The notes under the pieces were generated by a model. The model was not told the DNA's origin. It searched no databases and saw only the letters and a list, made by a program, of their open reading frames with translations. Below, in pieces: positions 48,405 to 56,440 of a stretch of 64,000 bases of DNA. This DNA comes from Metapseudomonas otitidis. GTDB lineage: Bacteria; Pseudomonadota; Gammaproteobacteria; Pseudomonadales; Pseudomonadaceae. Numbering within the stretch: position 1 is the stretch's first letter; each line of letters starts with the position of its first letter. The stretch is from positions 62,001-126,000 of the forward strand of contig NZ_FOJP01000011.1 of the NCBI RefSeq assembly GCF_900111835.1. Reading direction: 5' to 3'. Made by a program: the position numbers and the translations under genes.

Positions 48405-49277
48405 TCAGCGGTTGACCCGCTGGATCAGCTCCAGGCAGCGCTGGACATGGGCGCTGCCGTCCTGGGCGCGGCGGCTGAGGATGATGGGCGAGACCGCCTC
48501 CGGCTCCAGCACGTCGGCGTAGTCGATGTCGGCCCGGTGCTGCTGGCGCACCGAGGCCGGCACCAGGGCGACGCCCAGGCCCGCCGCCACCAGGCCGATG
48601 GCGGTTTGCAGTTCGTTGGCCCACTGCCCGACGCGCACCGCCAGGCCACGGTTGGCGAACAGCGCCAGCACGTGGTCGGCGTAGCTCGGGCGCGGGTTGG
48701 CGGGGTAGAGCACGAAGGGTTCGCCGGCGAGCTGCTGCAGCGACACCGGGCCCCCGAGCAGCCGGTGGCCGGCGGGCAGCACCGCCACCAGCGGGTCTTC
48801 CCGCAGCACCTGCTGGTGGATGGCCGGGTCGTCGAAGCGGATGCGCCCGAAGCCGATGTCGATGCGCCCGCTCTTCAGCGCCTCCACCTGCTGCAGGGTG
48901 GTCATTTCCTGCAGGCCCAGCTCCAGGTCCGGGTCCTGGCGCAGTTCGCGGATCAGCTCCGGCAGCACCGCATAGAGCGTGGAAGGGGCGAAGCCGATGC
49001 CCAGCCACTGGCGTTGCCCCTGGCCGATGCGCCGGGTGGTGTCGCAGAGGGCCTGCACCTGCTGCAGCAGGGCTGCGCTCTGTTCATGGAAGTAGCGGCC
49101 GGCCTCGGTCAGCCGCAGCGGTCGGCCGCGTTCCAGCAGCGGTGTGCCCAGCTCCTCCTCCAGTTGCTGGATCTGCCGGCTCAGCGGGGGCTGGGCGATG
49201 TGCAGGCGCTCGGCCGCGCGGGTGAAGTTGAGGGTGTCCGCTACGGCCTGGAAATAGCGCAGGTGCCTGAGTTCCAC
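48405..49277 (-). CDS. catR: LysR-family activator CatR of catechol degradation
   Basis: CatR (290 residues) activates catBCA with cis,cis-muconate. The helix-turn-helix is LRYFQAVADTLNFTRAAERLHIAQPPLSRQIQQLEEELGTPLLER, and the effector domain begins with FGFAPSTLY-type sequence (GIGFAPSTLYAVLPELIRE). The start is GTG at 49277, supported by GGGAGG five bases upstream. It is divergent from catB, the classical arrangement, and its operator overlaps its own ribosome binding site. Confidence 0.93.
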   Translation of the reverse strand: MELRHLRYFQAVADTLNFTRAAERLHIAQPPLSRQIQQLEEELGTPLLERGRPLRLTEAGRYFHEQSAALLQQVQALCDTTRRIGQGQRQWLGIGFAPSTLYAVLPELIRELRQDPDLELGLQEMTTLQQVEALKSGRIDIGFGRIRFDDPAIHQQVLREDPLVAVLPAGHRLLGGPVSLQQLAGEPFVLYPANPRPSYADHVLALFANRGLAVRVGQWANELQTAIGLVAAGLGVALVPASVRQQHRADIDYADVLEPEAVSPIILSRRAQDGSAHVQRCLELIQRVNR

Positions 49278-49278
49278 G

Positions 49279-49293
49279 ATACCTCCCGGGTAT
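49279..49293. promoter_or_regulatory. CatR recognition site ATAC-N7-GTAT
   Basis: ATACCTCCCGGGTAT in the catR-catB gap matches the ATAC-N7-GTAT recognition site described for CatR/BenM-type regulators. It begins one base upstream of the catR GTG and covers the catR ribosome binding site, so binding could repress catR while activating catB. Confidence 0.7.
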
Positions 49294-49410
49294 GAAAGAA
49301 GAGGGAGATGATATTGGACCTGTCGTTCCCGCTGGCGCAATGTTCGTTCACCCAAACCCAGACTTGCAGGGTATCGAGCGAGCCGAACCCTGCGCCACGG
49401 AAGCACACCC

Positions 49411-50532
49411 ATGAGCACCCCCCTGATCGAACGGCTGGACACCTGCATCGTCGACCTGCCGACCATCCGCCCGCACAAGCTGGCCATGCACACCCTGCAG
49501 CGGCAGACCCTGGTGATCCTGCGCCTGCGCTGCAGCGACGGCGTGGAGGGCATCGGCGAGTCCACCACCATCGGCGGGCTGTCCTACGGCTACGAGAGCC
49601 CGGAAGGGATGAAGGCCAACATCGACGCGCACCTGGCCCCGGCACTGATCGGCCAGCCGGCGGACAACATCAACGCCGCCATGCAGCGCCTGGACCGGGT
49701 GGCCAAGGGCAACACCTTCGCCAAGTCCGGCATCGAGACGGCCCTGCTGGACGCCCAGGGCAAGCGCCTCGGGCTGCCGGTCAGCGAGCTGCTCGGCGGC
49801 CGCGTGCGCGAGGGCCTGGAAGTGGCCTGGACGCTGGCCAGCGGCGACACCGGCCGCGACATCGAGGAGGCCGAGCGCATGCTCGACCTGCGCCGCCACC
49901 GCCTGTTCAAGCTGAAGATCGGCGCCAACCCCCTGGAGCAGGACCTGGCCCACGCGGTGGCCATCAAGCGCGCCCTGGGCGACCGCGCCAGCGTGCGGGT
50001 GGACGTCAACCAGCACTGGGACGAGTCCCAGGCGATCCGCGGTTGCCGGGTGCTCGGCGAGCACGGCATCGACCTCATCGAGCAGCCGATCCCGCGCTAC
50101 AACCGCAGCGGCCAGGTGCGCCTGAACCGCTCCAGCCCGGCGCCGATCATGGCGGACGAGTCCATCGAGAGCGTCGAGGATGCCTTCAGCCTCGCAGCCG
50201 AGGGCGCCGCCAGCGTGTTCGCCCTGAAGATCGCCAAGAACGGCGGCCCCCGCGCCGTCCTGCGCACCGCCCAGATCGCCGAGGCGGCGGGCGTGGCGCT
50301 CTACGGCGGCACCATGCTCGAAGGGGCCATCGGCACCCTGGCCTCCGCCCACGCCTTCCTCACCCTGCGCCAGTTGACCTGGGGCACCGAGCTGTTCGGG
50401 CCGCTGCTGCTGACCGAGGAGATCGTCACCGAGCCCCCCGTCTACCGCGACTTCCAGCTGCAGGTGCCGCGCACCCCCGGCATCGGCCTGACCCTGGACG
50501 AGGAGCGCCTGGCGCGCTTCCGCCGTTCCTGA
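49411..50532 (+). CDS. catB: Muconate cycloisomerase CatB
   Basis: The 373-residue enolase-superfamily enzyme turns cis,cis-muconate into muconolactone. The KxK catalytic motif is Lys167 and Lys169 (FKLKIG), with metal ligands in VRVDVNQ, LIEQP and MADES. The start MSTPLIERLDTCIVDLPTIRPHKL is characteristic. It is the first gene of catBCA, divergent from catR. Confidence 0.96.
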   Translation: MSTPLIERLDTCIVDLPTIRPHKLAMHTLQRQTLVILRLRCSDGVEGIGESTTIGGLSYGYESPEGMKANIDAHLAPALIGQPADNINAAMQRLDRVAKGNTFAKSGIETALLDAQGKRLGLPVSELLGGRVREGLEVAWTLASGDTGRDIEEAERMLDLRRHRLFKLKIGANPLEQDLAHAVAIKRALGDRASVRVDVNQHWDESQAIRGCRVLGEHGIDLIEQPIPRYNRSGQVRLNRSSPAPIMADESIESVEDAFSLAAEGAASVFALKIAKNGGPRAVLRTAQIAEAAGVALYGGTMLEGAIGTLASAHAFLTLRQLTWGTELFGPLLLTEEIVTEPPVYRDFQLQVPRTPGIGLTLDEERLARFRRS

Positions 50533-50550
50533 CTCCGGAGGACCCCGACC

Positions 50551-50841
50551 ATGCTGTTCCACGTGAAGATGACCGTCCGCCTGCCCGCCGACATGGACCC
50601 GGAACGGGCCGCCCGGCTCAAGGCCGACGAGAAGGCCCTGGCCCAGCGCCTGCAGCGCGAGGGCACCTGGCGCCACCTCTGGCGCATCGCCGGGCACTAC
50701 GCCAACTACAGCGTGTTCGACGTGCCCAGCGTCGAAGCGCTGCACGACACCCTGATGCAACTGCCGCTGTTTCCCTACATGGACATCGAGATCGACGGAC
50801 TCTGCCGCCACCCCTCGTCGATCCATGATGACGACCGCTGA
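50551..50841 (+). CDS. catC: Muconolactone delta-isomerase CatC
   Basis: CatC (96 residues) converts muconolactone to 3-oxoadipate enol-lactone. The start MLFHVKMTVRLPADMD, WRHLWRIAGHYANYSVFDV and LPLFPYMDIEIDGLCRHPSS are typical of this decameric enzyme. It lies 18 bases after catB and 38 before catA. Confidence 0.97.
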   Translation: MLFHVKMTVRLPADMDPERAARLKADEKALAQRLQREGTWRHLWRIAGHYANYSVFDVPSVEALHDTLMQLPLFPYMDIEIDGLCRHPSSIHDDDR

Positions 50842-50879
50842 GCCCCGAACGCCCTGAACAAGAACAATGAGGTGACCCC

Positions 50880-51815
50880 ATGACCGTGAAGATTTCCCAG
50901 ACTGCCGAACTCCAGCGTTTCTTCGAGCAGGCGGCCGGTTTCGGCAACGACGCCGGCAACCCGCGCCTCAAGCGCATCGTCCAGCGGGTGCTGCAGGATG
51001 GCGCCCGACTGATCGAAGAGCTGGCCATCACCGATGACGAGTTCTGGAAGGCCGTCGACTACCTCAACCGCCTGGGCGCCCGTGGCGAGGCCGGCCTGCT
51101 GGTGGCAGGGCTGGGCCTGGAGCGCTTCCTCGACATGCTGCAGGATGCCCGCGACGCCGAGGCCGGGCGTACCGGCGGCACCCCGCGCACCATCGAAGGC
51201 CCGCTCTACGTGGCCGGGGCGCCGCTGAGCGAGGGTTTCGCGCGGCTGGACGACGGCAGCGAAGACGGCGTGGGCATCCCGCTGTTCCTCGAAGGCACGG
51301 TGCGCGACACCGACGGCCGCCCGCTGGCCGGCGCGGTGGTGGACCTGTGGCACGCCAACACCAAGGGCCTGTATTCCTACTTCGACTCCAGCCAGTCCGA
51401 GTACAACCTGCGCCGCCGCATCGTCACCGACGCCGAGGGTCGCTACCGCGCCCGCAGCATCATCCCCTCCGGCTATGGCTGCGACCCCCAGGGCCCGACC
51501 CAGGAATGCCTCGACGGCCTCGGCCGGCACGGCCAGCGCCCCGCGCACATCCACTTCTTCATCTCGGCCGGCGGCCACCGCCACCTGACCACCCAGATCA
51601 ACCTCGCCGGGGACCGCTACCTGTGGGACGACTTCGCCTACGCCACCCGCGAAGGCCTGGTGGGCGAGGTGACCCACCTGTCCAGCGGCAGCGCCCACGG
51701 CGTGGAAGGCCCCTGCGCCGAGTTGCAGTTCGACTTCGTGCTGCAGCCGGCCAGCCACAACCAGGACGAGCAGCGCAGCCAGCGCCCCCGCGCCCTGCAG
51801 GTGCCGGGCGCCTGA
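50880..51815 (+). CDS. catA: Catechol 1,2-dioxygenase CatA
   Basis: The 311-residue intradiol dioxygenase cleaves catechol to cis,cis-muconate. The N-terminal helical dimerisation part is followed by the catalytic beta core with Fe(III) ligands Tyr in KGLYSYFD and PSGYGCD and the two His in RPAHIHFF. AATGAGGTGACCCC precedes the ATG. It is the last gene of catBCA; no benABC genes for benzoate feed it within the window. Confidence 0.96.
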   Translation: MTVKISQTAELQRFFEQAAGFGNDAGNPRLKRIVQRVLQDGARLIEELAITDDEFWKAVDYLNRLGARGEAGLLVAGLGLERFLDMLQDARDAEAGRTGGTPRTIEGPLYVAGAPLSEGFARLDDGSEDGVGIPLFLEGTVRDTDGRPLAGAVVDLWHANTKGLYSYFDSSQSEYNLRRRIVTDAEGRYRARSIIPSGYGCDPQGPTQECLDGLGRHGQRPAHIHFFISAGGHRHLTTQINLAGDRYLWDDFAYATREGLVGEVTHLSSGSAHGVEGPCAELQFDFVLQPASHNQDEQRSQRPRALQVPGA

Positions 51816-51821
51816 GCCTCG

Positions 51822-51854
51822 GGCACGCCCCGGTCGCGGTGACCGGGGCGTGCC
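51822..51854 (+). terminator. Terminator of catBCA
   Basis: GGCACGCCCCGGTC-GCGGT-GACCGGGGCGTGCC is a perfect 14-base-pair stem with a five-base loop, 7 bases after the catA stop. It is very stable and clearly ends the operon. Confidence 0.75.
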
Positions 51855-51931
51855 GTCAAGGCACATCCGTGCAAGCCAGGCGGGCGGGCCCATGCTTGAA
51901 TAGCCCGCTCAGCCACTGCCCGGATGCGCCC

Positions 51932-52840
51932 ATGAACCGCAACGACCTCCGCCGCGTCGACATGAACCTGCTGGTGATCTTCGAAGCCCTGATGCTCGAA
52001 CCCAACCTCACCCGGGTCGGCGAGAAGCTGTTCCTTTCCCAGTCCACCGTCAGCGCCGCCCTGGCGCGCCTGCGCGATCTGTTCGACGACCCGCTGCTGA
52101 TCCGCAGCGGCCGGGGCATGGTGCCCACCAGCCGGGCCCAGGAGATCTTCGCCGAGCTGCGCCCGGCCATGGACGTGATCTCCGCCGCCGTCAGCCGGGC
52201 CAAGAGCTTCGACCCCGCCACCAGCACCAACGTGTTCCGCCTCGGGCTTTCCGACGACGCCGAGTTCGGCCTGTTCCCCGCGCTGCTCAACGCCCTCCAG
52301 GAAGAGGCGCCGAATATCGTGGTGGTGGTGCGCCGGGCCAACTTCCTGCTGATGCCGGCGCTGCTCGCCTCGGGGGAGATCACCGTCGGCGTCAGCTACA
52401 CCACCGACCTGCCGGCCAACGCCAAGCGCCGCAAGCTGCGCGACATCGGCGTCAAGGTGCTGCGCGGCGACGACCGCCCCGGCCCGCTGACCCTGGACGA
52501 CTACTGCGCCCGCCGCCATGTGATGGTGTCGTTCTCCGGCGACCTCTCCGGCAACATCGACCAGGACCTGGCGCGCATCGGCCGCAGCCGCCAGGTGGTG
52601 CTCGCGGTGCCCCAGTTCGGCAGCCTGCGGGCGCTGCTGCGGGGCACCGAGATGATCGCCACGGTGCCGGACTACGCCGCCTGCACCCTGGTGGACGACG
52701 GCAGCCTGCGCGCCGACGACGCCCCCTTCGAGGTGGACAAGGCCGAGCTGTCCATGGTCTGGAGCGGCGCCCACGACAACGACCCCGCCGAGCGCTGGCT
52801 GCGCGAGCGCATCCACCAGTTCATGTCCCGCGAGCTCTGA
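51932..52840 (+). CDS. LysR-family regulator, MexT-like
   Basis: The 302-residue protein resembles P. aeruginosa MexT throughout as I remember it. The start MNRNDLRRVDMNLLVIFEAL, then AVSRAKSFDPATSTNVFRLGLSDD, RRANFLLMPALLASGEI and PGPLTLDDYCARRH are near-identical kinds of segment. MexT activates the MexEF-OprN efflux pump, but no such operon is adjacent; a 14-helix exporter gene lies convergently. It may instead govern a different target or act in trans. The ATG is at 51932. Confidence 0.85.
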   Translation: MNRNDLRRVDMNLLVIFEALMLEPNLTRVGEKLFLSQSTVSAALARLRDLFDDPLLIRSGRGMVPTSRAQEIFAELRPAMDVISAAVSRAKSFDPATSTNVFRLGLSDDAEFGLFPALLNALQEEAPNIVVVVRRANFLLMPALLASGEITVGVSYTTDLPANAKRRKLRDIGVKVLRGDDRPGPLTLDDYCARRHVMVSFSGDLSGNIDQDLARIGRSRQVVLAVPQFGSLRALLRGTEMIATVPDYAACTLVDDGSLRADDAPFEVDKAELSMVWSGAHDNDPAERWLRERIHQFMSREL

Positions 52841-52846
52841 GCCGGC

Positions 52847-54280
52847 TCAGCCCGCGCGGCGCAGGCCCAGGGCGAGGAGGGCGGTCAGCAGGCTGACCCC
52901 GGCGATGGCGACGAAGGCCGCGTGGTAGCCCGCCAGGGTCGCCACCCCGGCATCCAGCCCGGTGGCCAGTACCTGGGCGCTGGTGTGGTGGGCCAGGCTG
53001 ACGAACACCGCGATCCCCAGTGCGCCGCCCAGCTGCCGCGAGGTGTTGAGCAGGCCGGAGGCCAGCGCCGTGTCCGCCGGGGCGATCCCGGCGATGGCTG
53101 CGTGCACCGCTGTGGCCAGCATCAGTCCGACCCCGGTGCCCAGCAGCAGGGTCGGGCCCGCCACATGGCGCAGCAGGTCCACCTCCTTCGGCAGCCAGGC
53201 CAGCCCGAGAAAGCCCAGCGCCGCCAGCACCCCGCCGAGGCTGGGCAGGTGGCGTATTCCCTTTGCGGCGAGCCAGCGGGCACCCAGGGCGGCGCTGGCG
53301 ATGGCCAGGCAGGTCGGCAGCATGGCAAGGCCGGTGTCGCGGGCGCCCAGGCCGGCCACCTCGTGCAGCGCCAGGGCCAGGAAATACAGCGATGCGGTGA
53401 GGGTGGCGCCCAGGCTCAGCAGCAACAGGTTGCCCAGCGCCACGTTGCGCTGGCGGAACAGGCCCAGGCGCACCAGCGGCTCGCGCACCTGCGCTTCGAT
53501 GATCAGGAAGGCCACGCCCAGCAGCGCCGCCAGGCCCAGCGCCAGCAGCACCCTTGGCGCGCTCCAGCCCAGGCCGACGCTGCTCACCAGGGCGTAGACC
53601 AGGGCGCTGGCGGCACCGGTGACGGTCAGCGCGCCGCCCACGTCCAGCGGCTTGGAATTTGTCGGCAAGCCAGGCGCCAGGGTGCTTGAGGCGAGCACGA
53701 ACAGGCCGATGCCCAGGGGCACGTTGACGAACATCACCCAGCGCCAGCTGGCGTAGGCCGTGAGCAGGCCGCCCAGCAGCACGCCGAAGGCCGCCGCCAG
53801 CGAGCCGGAGGCGGTCCACAGGGCGATGGCGCGATCCCGCCCGGCGCCCGGCCCGTGAGCGCCGACGATCACTGCCAGGGTCGAGGTGGCCAGCACCGCC
53901 GCGCCCGCACCCTGGAAGGCCCGCGCCGCCACCAGCAGCGCCGGACCCTGGGCCAGGCCGCCGACCAGGCTGGCCAGGCTGAACAGCGCCAGGCCGGCGC
54001 GCAGCACCCGGCGCCGGCCGAGGCGGTCGGCCAGCCGTGCGGCCAACAGCATCAGCCCGCCCAGGGCCACCAGGTAGGCGTCCACCACCCACTGGCGACT
54101 GCCCGCGTCCAGCCCCAGGTCCCGGGCCATGGAAGGGAGCGCGACGTTCACGATGGCGCCGTCCATCACCACCATGAAGGAGGCCAGGCAGGCGATCAGG
54201 GTGGCGAGCCAGAGGGGCGCGCCGGGGTTGAGCAGGGCCGTGGGCGCGGGCGCCCGCTGGCCGGTGGCGAGGGTGTTCAT
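52847..54280 (-). CDS. MFS drug exporter, DHA2 (14-helix, EmrB/QacA-like)
   Basis: The 477-residue membrane protein has about 14 helices. The MFS motif A is ARLADRLGRRRVLR between helices 2 and 3, and motif C is GSLAAAFGVLLGGLL. The N-terminal MVVMDGAIVNVALPSM is the DHA2 hallmark. It likely exports a toxic organic compound by proton antiport. The AraC-type gene reading away from its start is a probable regulator. It converges with the MexT-like gene with a 6-base gap. Confidence 0.92.
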   Translation of the reverse strand: MNTLATGQRAPAPTALLNPGAPLWLATLIACLASFMVVMDGAIVNVALPSMARDLGLDAGSRQWVVDAYLVALGGLMLLAARLADRLGRRRVLRAGLALFSLASLVGGLAQGPALLVAARAFQGAGAAVLATSTLAVIVGAHGPGAGRDRAIALWTASGSLAAAFGVLLGGLLTAYASWRWVMFVNVPLGIGLFVLASSTLAPGLPTNSKPLDVGGALTVTGAASALVYALVSSVGLGWSAPRVLLALGLAALLGVAFLIIEAQVREPLVRLGLFRQRNVALGNLLLLSLGATLTASLYFLALALHEVAGLGARDTGLAMLPTCLAIASAALGARWLAAKGIRHLPSLGGVLAALGFLGLAWLPKEVDLLRHVAGPTLLLGTGVGLMLATAVHAAIAGIAPADTALASGLLNTSRQLGGALGIAVFVSLAHHTSAQVLATGLDAGVATLAGYHAAFVAIAGVSLLTALLALGLRRAG

Positions 54281-54403
54281 CGGTGTCTCCTGATGAGTCC
54301 GGAAATCCGGGGTTCGCCATCAGGATCGGGGCGAGGGCGCTTGTTCCGATAACCGCATCCGGACAAGCTATGTTGCAAACCTGCCACGCCGGAGATCGCC
54401 ACC

Positions 54404-55201
54404 ATCACTGAAGCCGACCTGACGGACCTGCTCGGCGGTCCGCTGCTCATCGCCCTGCGCGGCGGCCACGAGCCCGACCACGTCTTCCGCCTGGGCAACA
54501 AGGAAACCGACTGGCACCGCCACCAGCGCGGGCAGCTCACCTGCGTCGAGACGGGCCTGGTGCACGTGCGCACCGCCCGGGGCTCCTGGGTGCTGCCGCC
54601 GTACCGCGCCGCTTGGATGCCGCCAGGGGTGCCCCATTGGGCGAGCCTGAGCGGCGTGCTGTCCGGGTGGAGCGTGCTGATCGAACCCTCGGCCTGCGCG
54701 CGGTTGCCGGCCCATCCCCAGGTGATGGGCGTGGGCGAGGTGATGCGCGCGCTGGTCAGCCGTGCGGCCAGCTGGAACCCCCGCGAGGCGCTGACCCCCG
54801 AGCGCGAGCGTCTGGTGCAGGTGCTGTTGGACGAGATCGTCGCCGCACCCACCGAGCCGCTCCACCTGCCGATGCCCACCGACCGCCGGGTGCTGCCCAT
54901 CGCCCGTGGGCTGCTGGCCAACCTGGCGGACACCCGCAGCCTGGAGGCCTGGGCCGAAACCGCTGGGCTGTCGCCGCGCACCGCCCGGCGCCTGTTCATC
55001 GCCGAGACCGGCATGGCCTTCGCCGAGTGGCGGCAGCAGGCGCGGCTGGTGCACGCCCTGGAGCGCCTGGCCCAGGGCGATGCGGTGGCGGTGGTGGCCG
55101 ATGCCCTGGGCTACGCCTCACCGAGCAACTTCATCGCCATGTTCCGCAAGGCTTTCGGGCAGACACCGGCGCGCTATTTCGTCGAACGGCCGGGCGGCTG
55201 A
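54404..55201 (+). CDS. AraC-family regulator with cupin N-domain; start codon unclear
   Basis: The C-terminal AraC domain is plain (SLEAWAETAGLSPRTARRLFIAETGMAFAEWRQQARL and VAVVADALGYASPSNFIAMFRKAFGQTPARYF). Upstream, the same frame encodes a cupin sensor with WHRHQRGQLTCVETGLVHV and WMPPGVPHW. The first usual start codon, GTG at 54560, would cut the cupin in half. Open coding runs back to 54353 without ATG, GTG or TTG. GGAG at 54391 precedes an ATC at 54404, so I place the start there tentatively. It is divergent from the MFS exporter and likely regulates it. Confidence 0.75.
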   Translation: MTEADLTDLLGGPLLIALRGGHEPDHVFRLGNKETDWHRHQRGQLTCVETGLVHVRTARGSWVLPPYRAAWMPPGVPHWASLSGVLSGWSVLIEPSACARLPAHPQVMGVGEVMRALVSRAASWNPREALTPERERLVQVLLDEIVAAPTEPLHLPMPTDRRVLPIARGLLANLADTRSLEAWAETAGLSPRTARRLFIAETGMAFAEWRQQARLVHALERLAQGDAVAVVADALGYASPSNFIAMFRKAFGQTPARYFVERPGG

Positions 55202-55252
55202 AGGCCGGGCAGATGTGGATGGGATGAGTTCTCGCTTGGCACGGATTGCGCC

Positions 55253-55275
55253 GAAACGTAATCTTATTACGTTTC
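55253..55275. promoter_or_regulatory. Perfect 10-3-10 palindrome upstream of the DUF1624 gene
   Basis: GAAACGTAAT-CTT-ATTACGTTTC lies 16 bases before the ATG at 55292. AT-rich and perfectly symmetric, it looks like a repressor operator, possibly TetR-like, rather than a terminator, since it sits directly upstream of a gene and far past the AraC stop. The cognate regulator is unknown. Confidence 0.5.
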
Positions 55276-55291
55276 AAAACAGAGCCCGCCC

Positions 55292-56440
55292 ATGCCCCTC
55301 ACGCCCCACACCCGCCTGCAATCCATCGACGCCCTGCGGGGCCTCGTCATCCTCTTCATGTTGCTGGACCACGTCCGCGAGACCTTCTACCTGCACCACC
55401 AGGTGGGGGACCCGATGGACGTGGCCAGCACCGATCCGGCGCTGTTCCTCTGCCGCACCCTGGCGCACCTCTGCGCCCCGGTGTTCATCCTGCTGACCGG
55501 GTTGTCCGCCTACCTGTACGGCGAGAAGCACGACGGGCGCGCAGCGGTGTCGGCCTTCCTGTTCAAGCGCGGGCTGTTCCTGGTGGTGCTGGAGCTCACC
55601 CTGGTCAACTTCGCCTGGACCTTCCAGTGGCCGCCCAGCGTGATGTACCTGCAGGTGATCTGGGCCATCGGCCTGAGCATGCTGGCGCTCTCCGCGCTGG
55701 TCTGGCTGCCGCGCCCGGCGCTGGTGGCCCTCGGTCTGCTGCTGGTGGCCGGGCACAACCTGCTGGATGGCGTGCATGCCGAGCCCGGCACCTGGGCGCA
55801 CATCCCCTGGGCGGTGCTGCATGACCGGGGCTGGATCGAGCTGGGCGAGGGCCTGCGCCTGCGCACCTCCTACCCGGTGCTGCCGTGGATCGGCGTGATC
55901 GCCCTGGGCTATGCCCTGGGGCCCTGGTTCGGCCGGGGCAGCCAGGCGGAGACGCGCCAGCACCGGCTGTGGGTGACCGGCGCGGCATGCCTGCTGCTCT
56001 TCGTGCTGCTGCGCCTGGTGAACGGCTACGGCGAACGGCCCTGGGTGCCGGGCGCCGACCTGACCCACACACTGATGGCCTTCTTCAACATCACCAAGTA
56101 CCCGCCGTCGCTGCTGTTCCTGGCCCTCACGCTGGGGCTCGGCCTGTGGCTGCTGCGGGCCTTCGAGCGCATCGGCCAGGCGCGCCTGGTGCCGCTGCTG
56201 GCCACCTTCGGCGCCGCGCCGATGTTCTTCTACCTGCTGCACCTCTACGTGCTGAAGCTGCTCTACCTGGCGTGCCTGGCCATCTTCGGCGCCAACCAGG
56301 GCACGCTGTTCGGCTTCGACGGCACCTGGGCGCTGTGGCTGGCCAGCGCGGTGCTGGCGGTGGCGCTGTTCCCGCCGGTGCGCGCCTTCGCCCGGTTGAA
56401 GGCGCGGCGGCGCGACCTCGCCTGGCTGAAGTACTTCTAG
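55292..56440 (+). CDS. DUF1624 multi-pass membrane protein (acyltransferase-like)
   Basis: This 382-residue inner-membrane protein has about ten helices. It starts with RLQSIDALRGLVILFMLLDHVRETF, the DUF1624 / heparan-alpha-glucosaminide acetyltransferase-like signature with Asp and His in the first helices. YPVLPWIGVIALGYALGPWF and APMFFYLLHLYVLKLLYL are also typical. Members may transfer acyl groups across the membrane; function here is unknown. It is followed by the convergent sulfatase-like gene with a 4-base overlap. Confidence 0.85.
   Translation: MPLTPHTRLQSIDALRGLVILFMLLDHVRETFYLHHQVGDPMDVASTDPALFLCRTLAHLCAPVFILLTGLSAYLYGEKHDGRAAVSAFLFKRGLFLVVLELTLVNFAWTFQWPPSVMYLQVIWAIGLSMLALSALVWLPRPALVALGLLLVAGHNLLDGVHAEPGTWAHIPWAVLHDRGWIELGEGLRLRTSYPVLPWIGVIALGYALGPWFGRGSQAETRQHRLWVTGAACLLLFVLLRLVNGYGERPWVPGADLTHTLMAFFNITKYPPSLLFLALTLGLGLWLLRAFERIGQARLVPLLATFGAAPMFFYLLHLYVLKLLYLACLAIFGANQGTLFGFDGTWALWLASAVLAVALFPPVRAFARLKARRRDLAWLKYF

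Noticed and set aside
55236-55250. Sigma-54-like TTGGCACGGATTGCG before the DUF1624 gene
   Set aside because: The GG and GC elements are only 8 bases apart instead of 10, so it is not a valid -24/-12 promoter.
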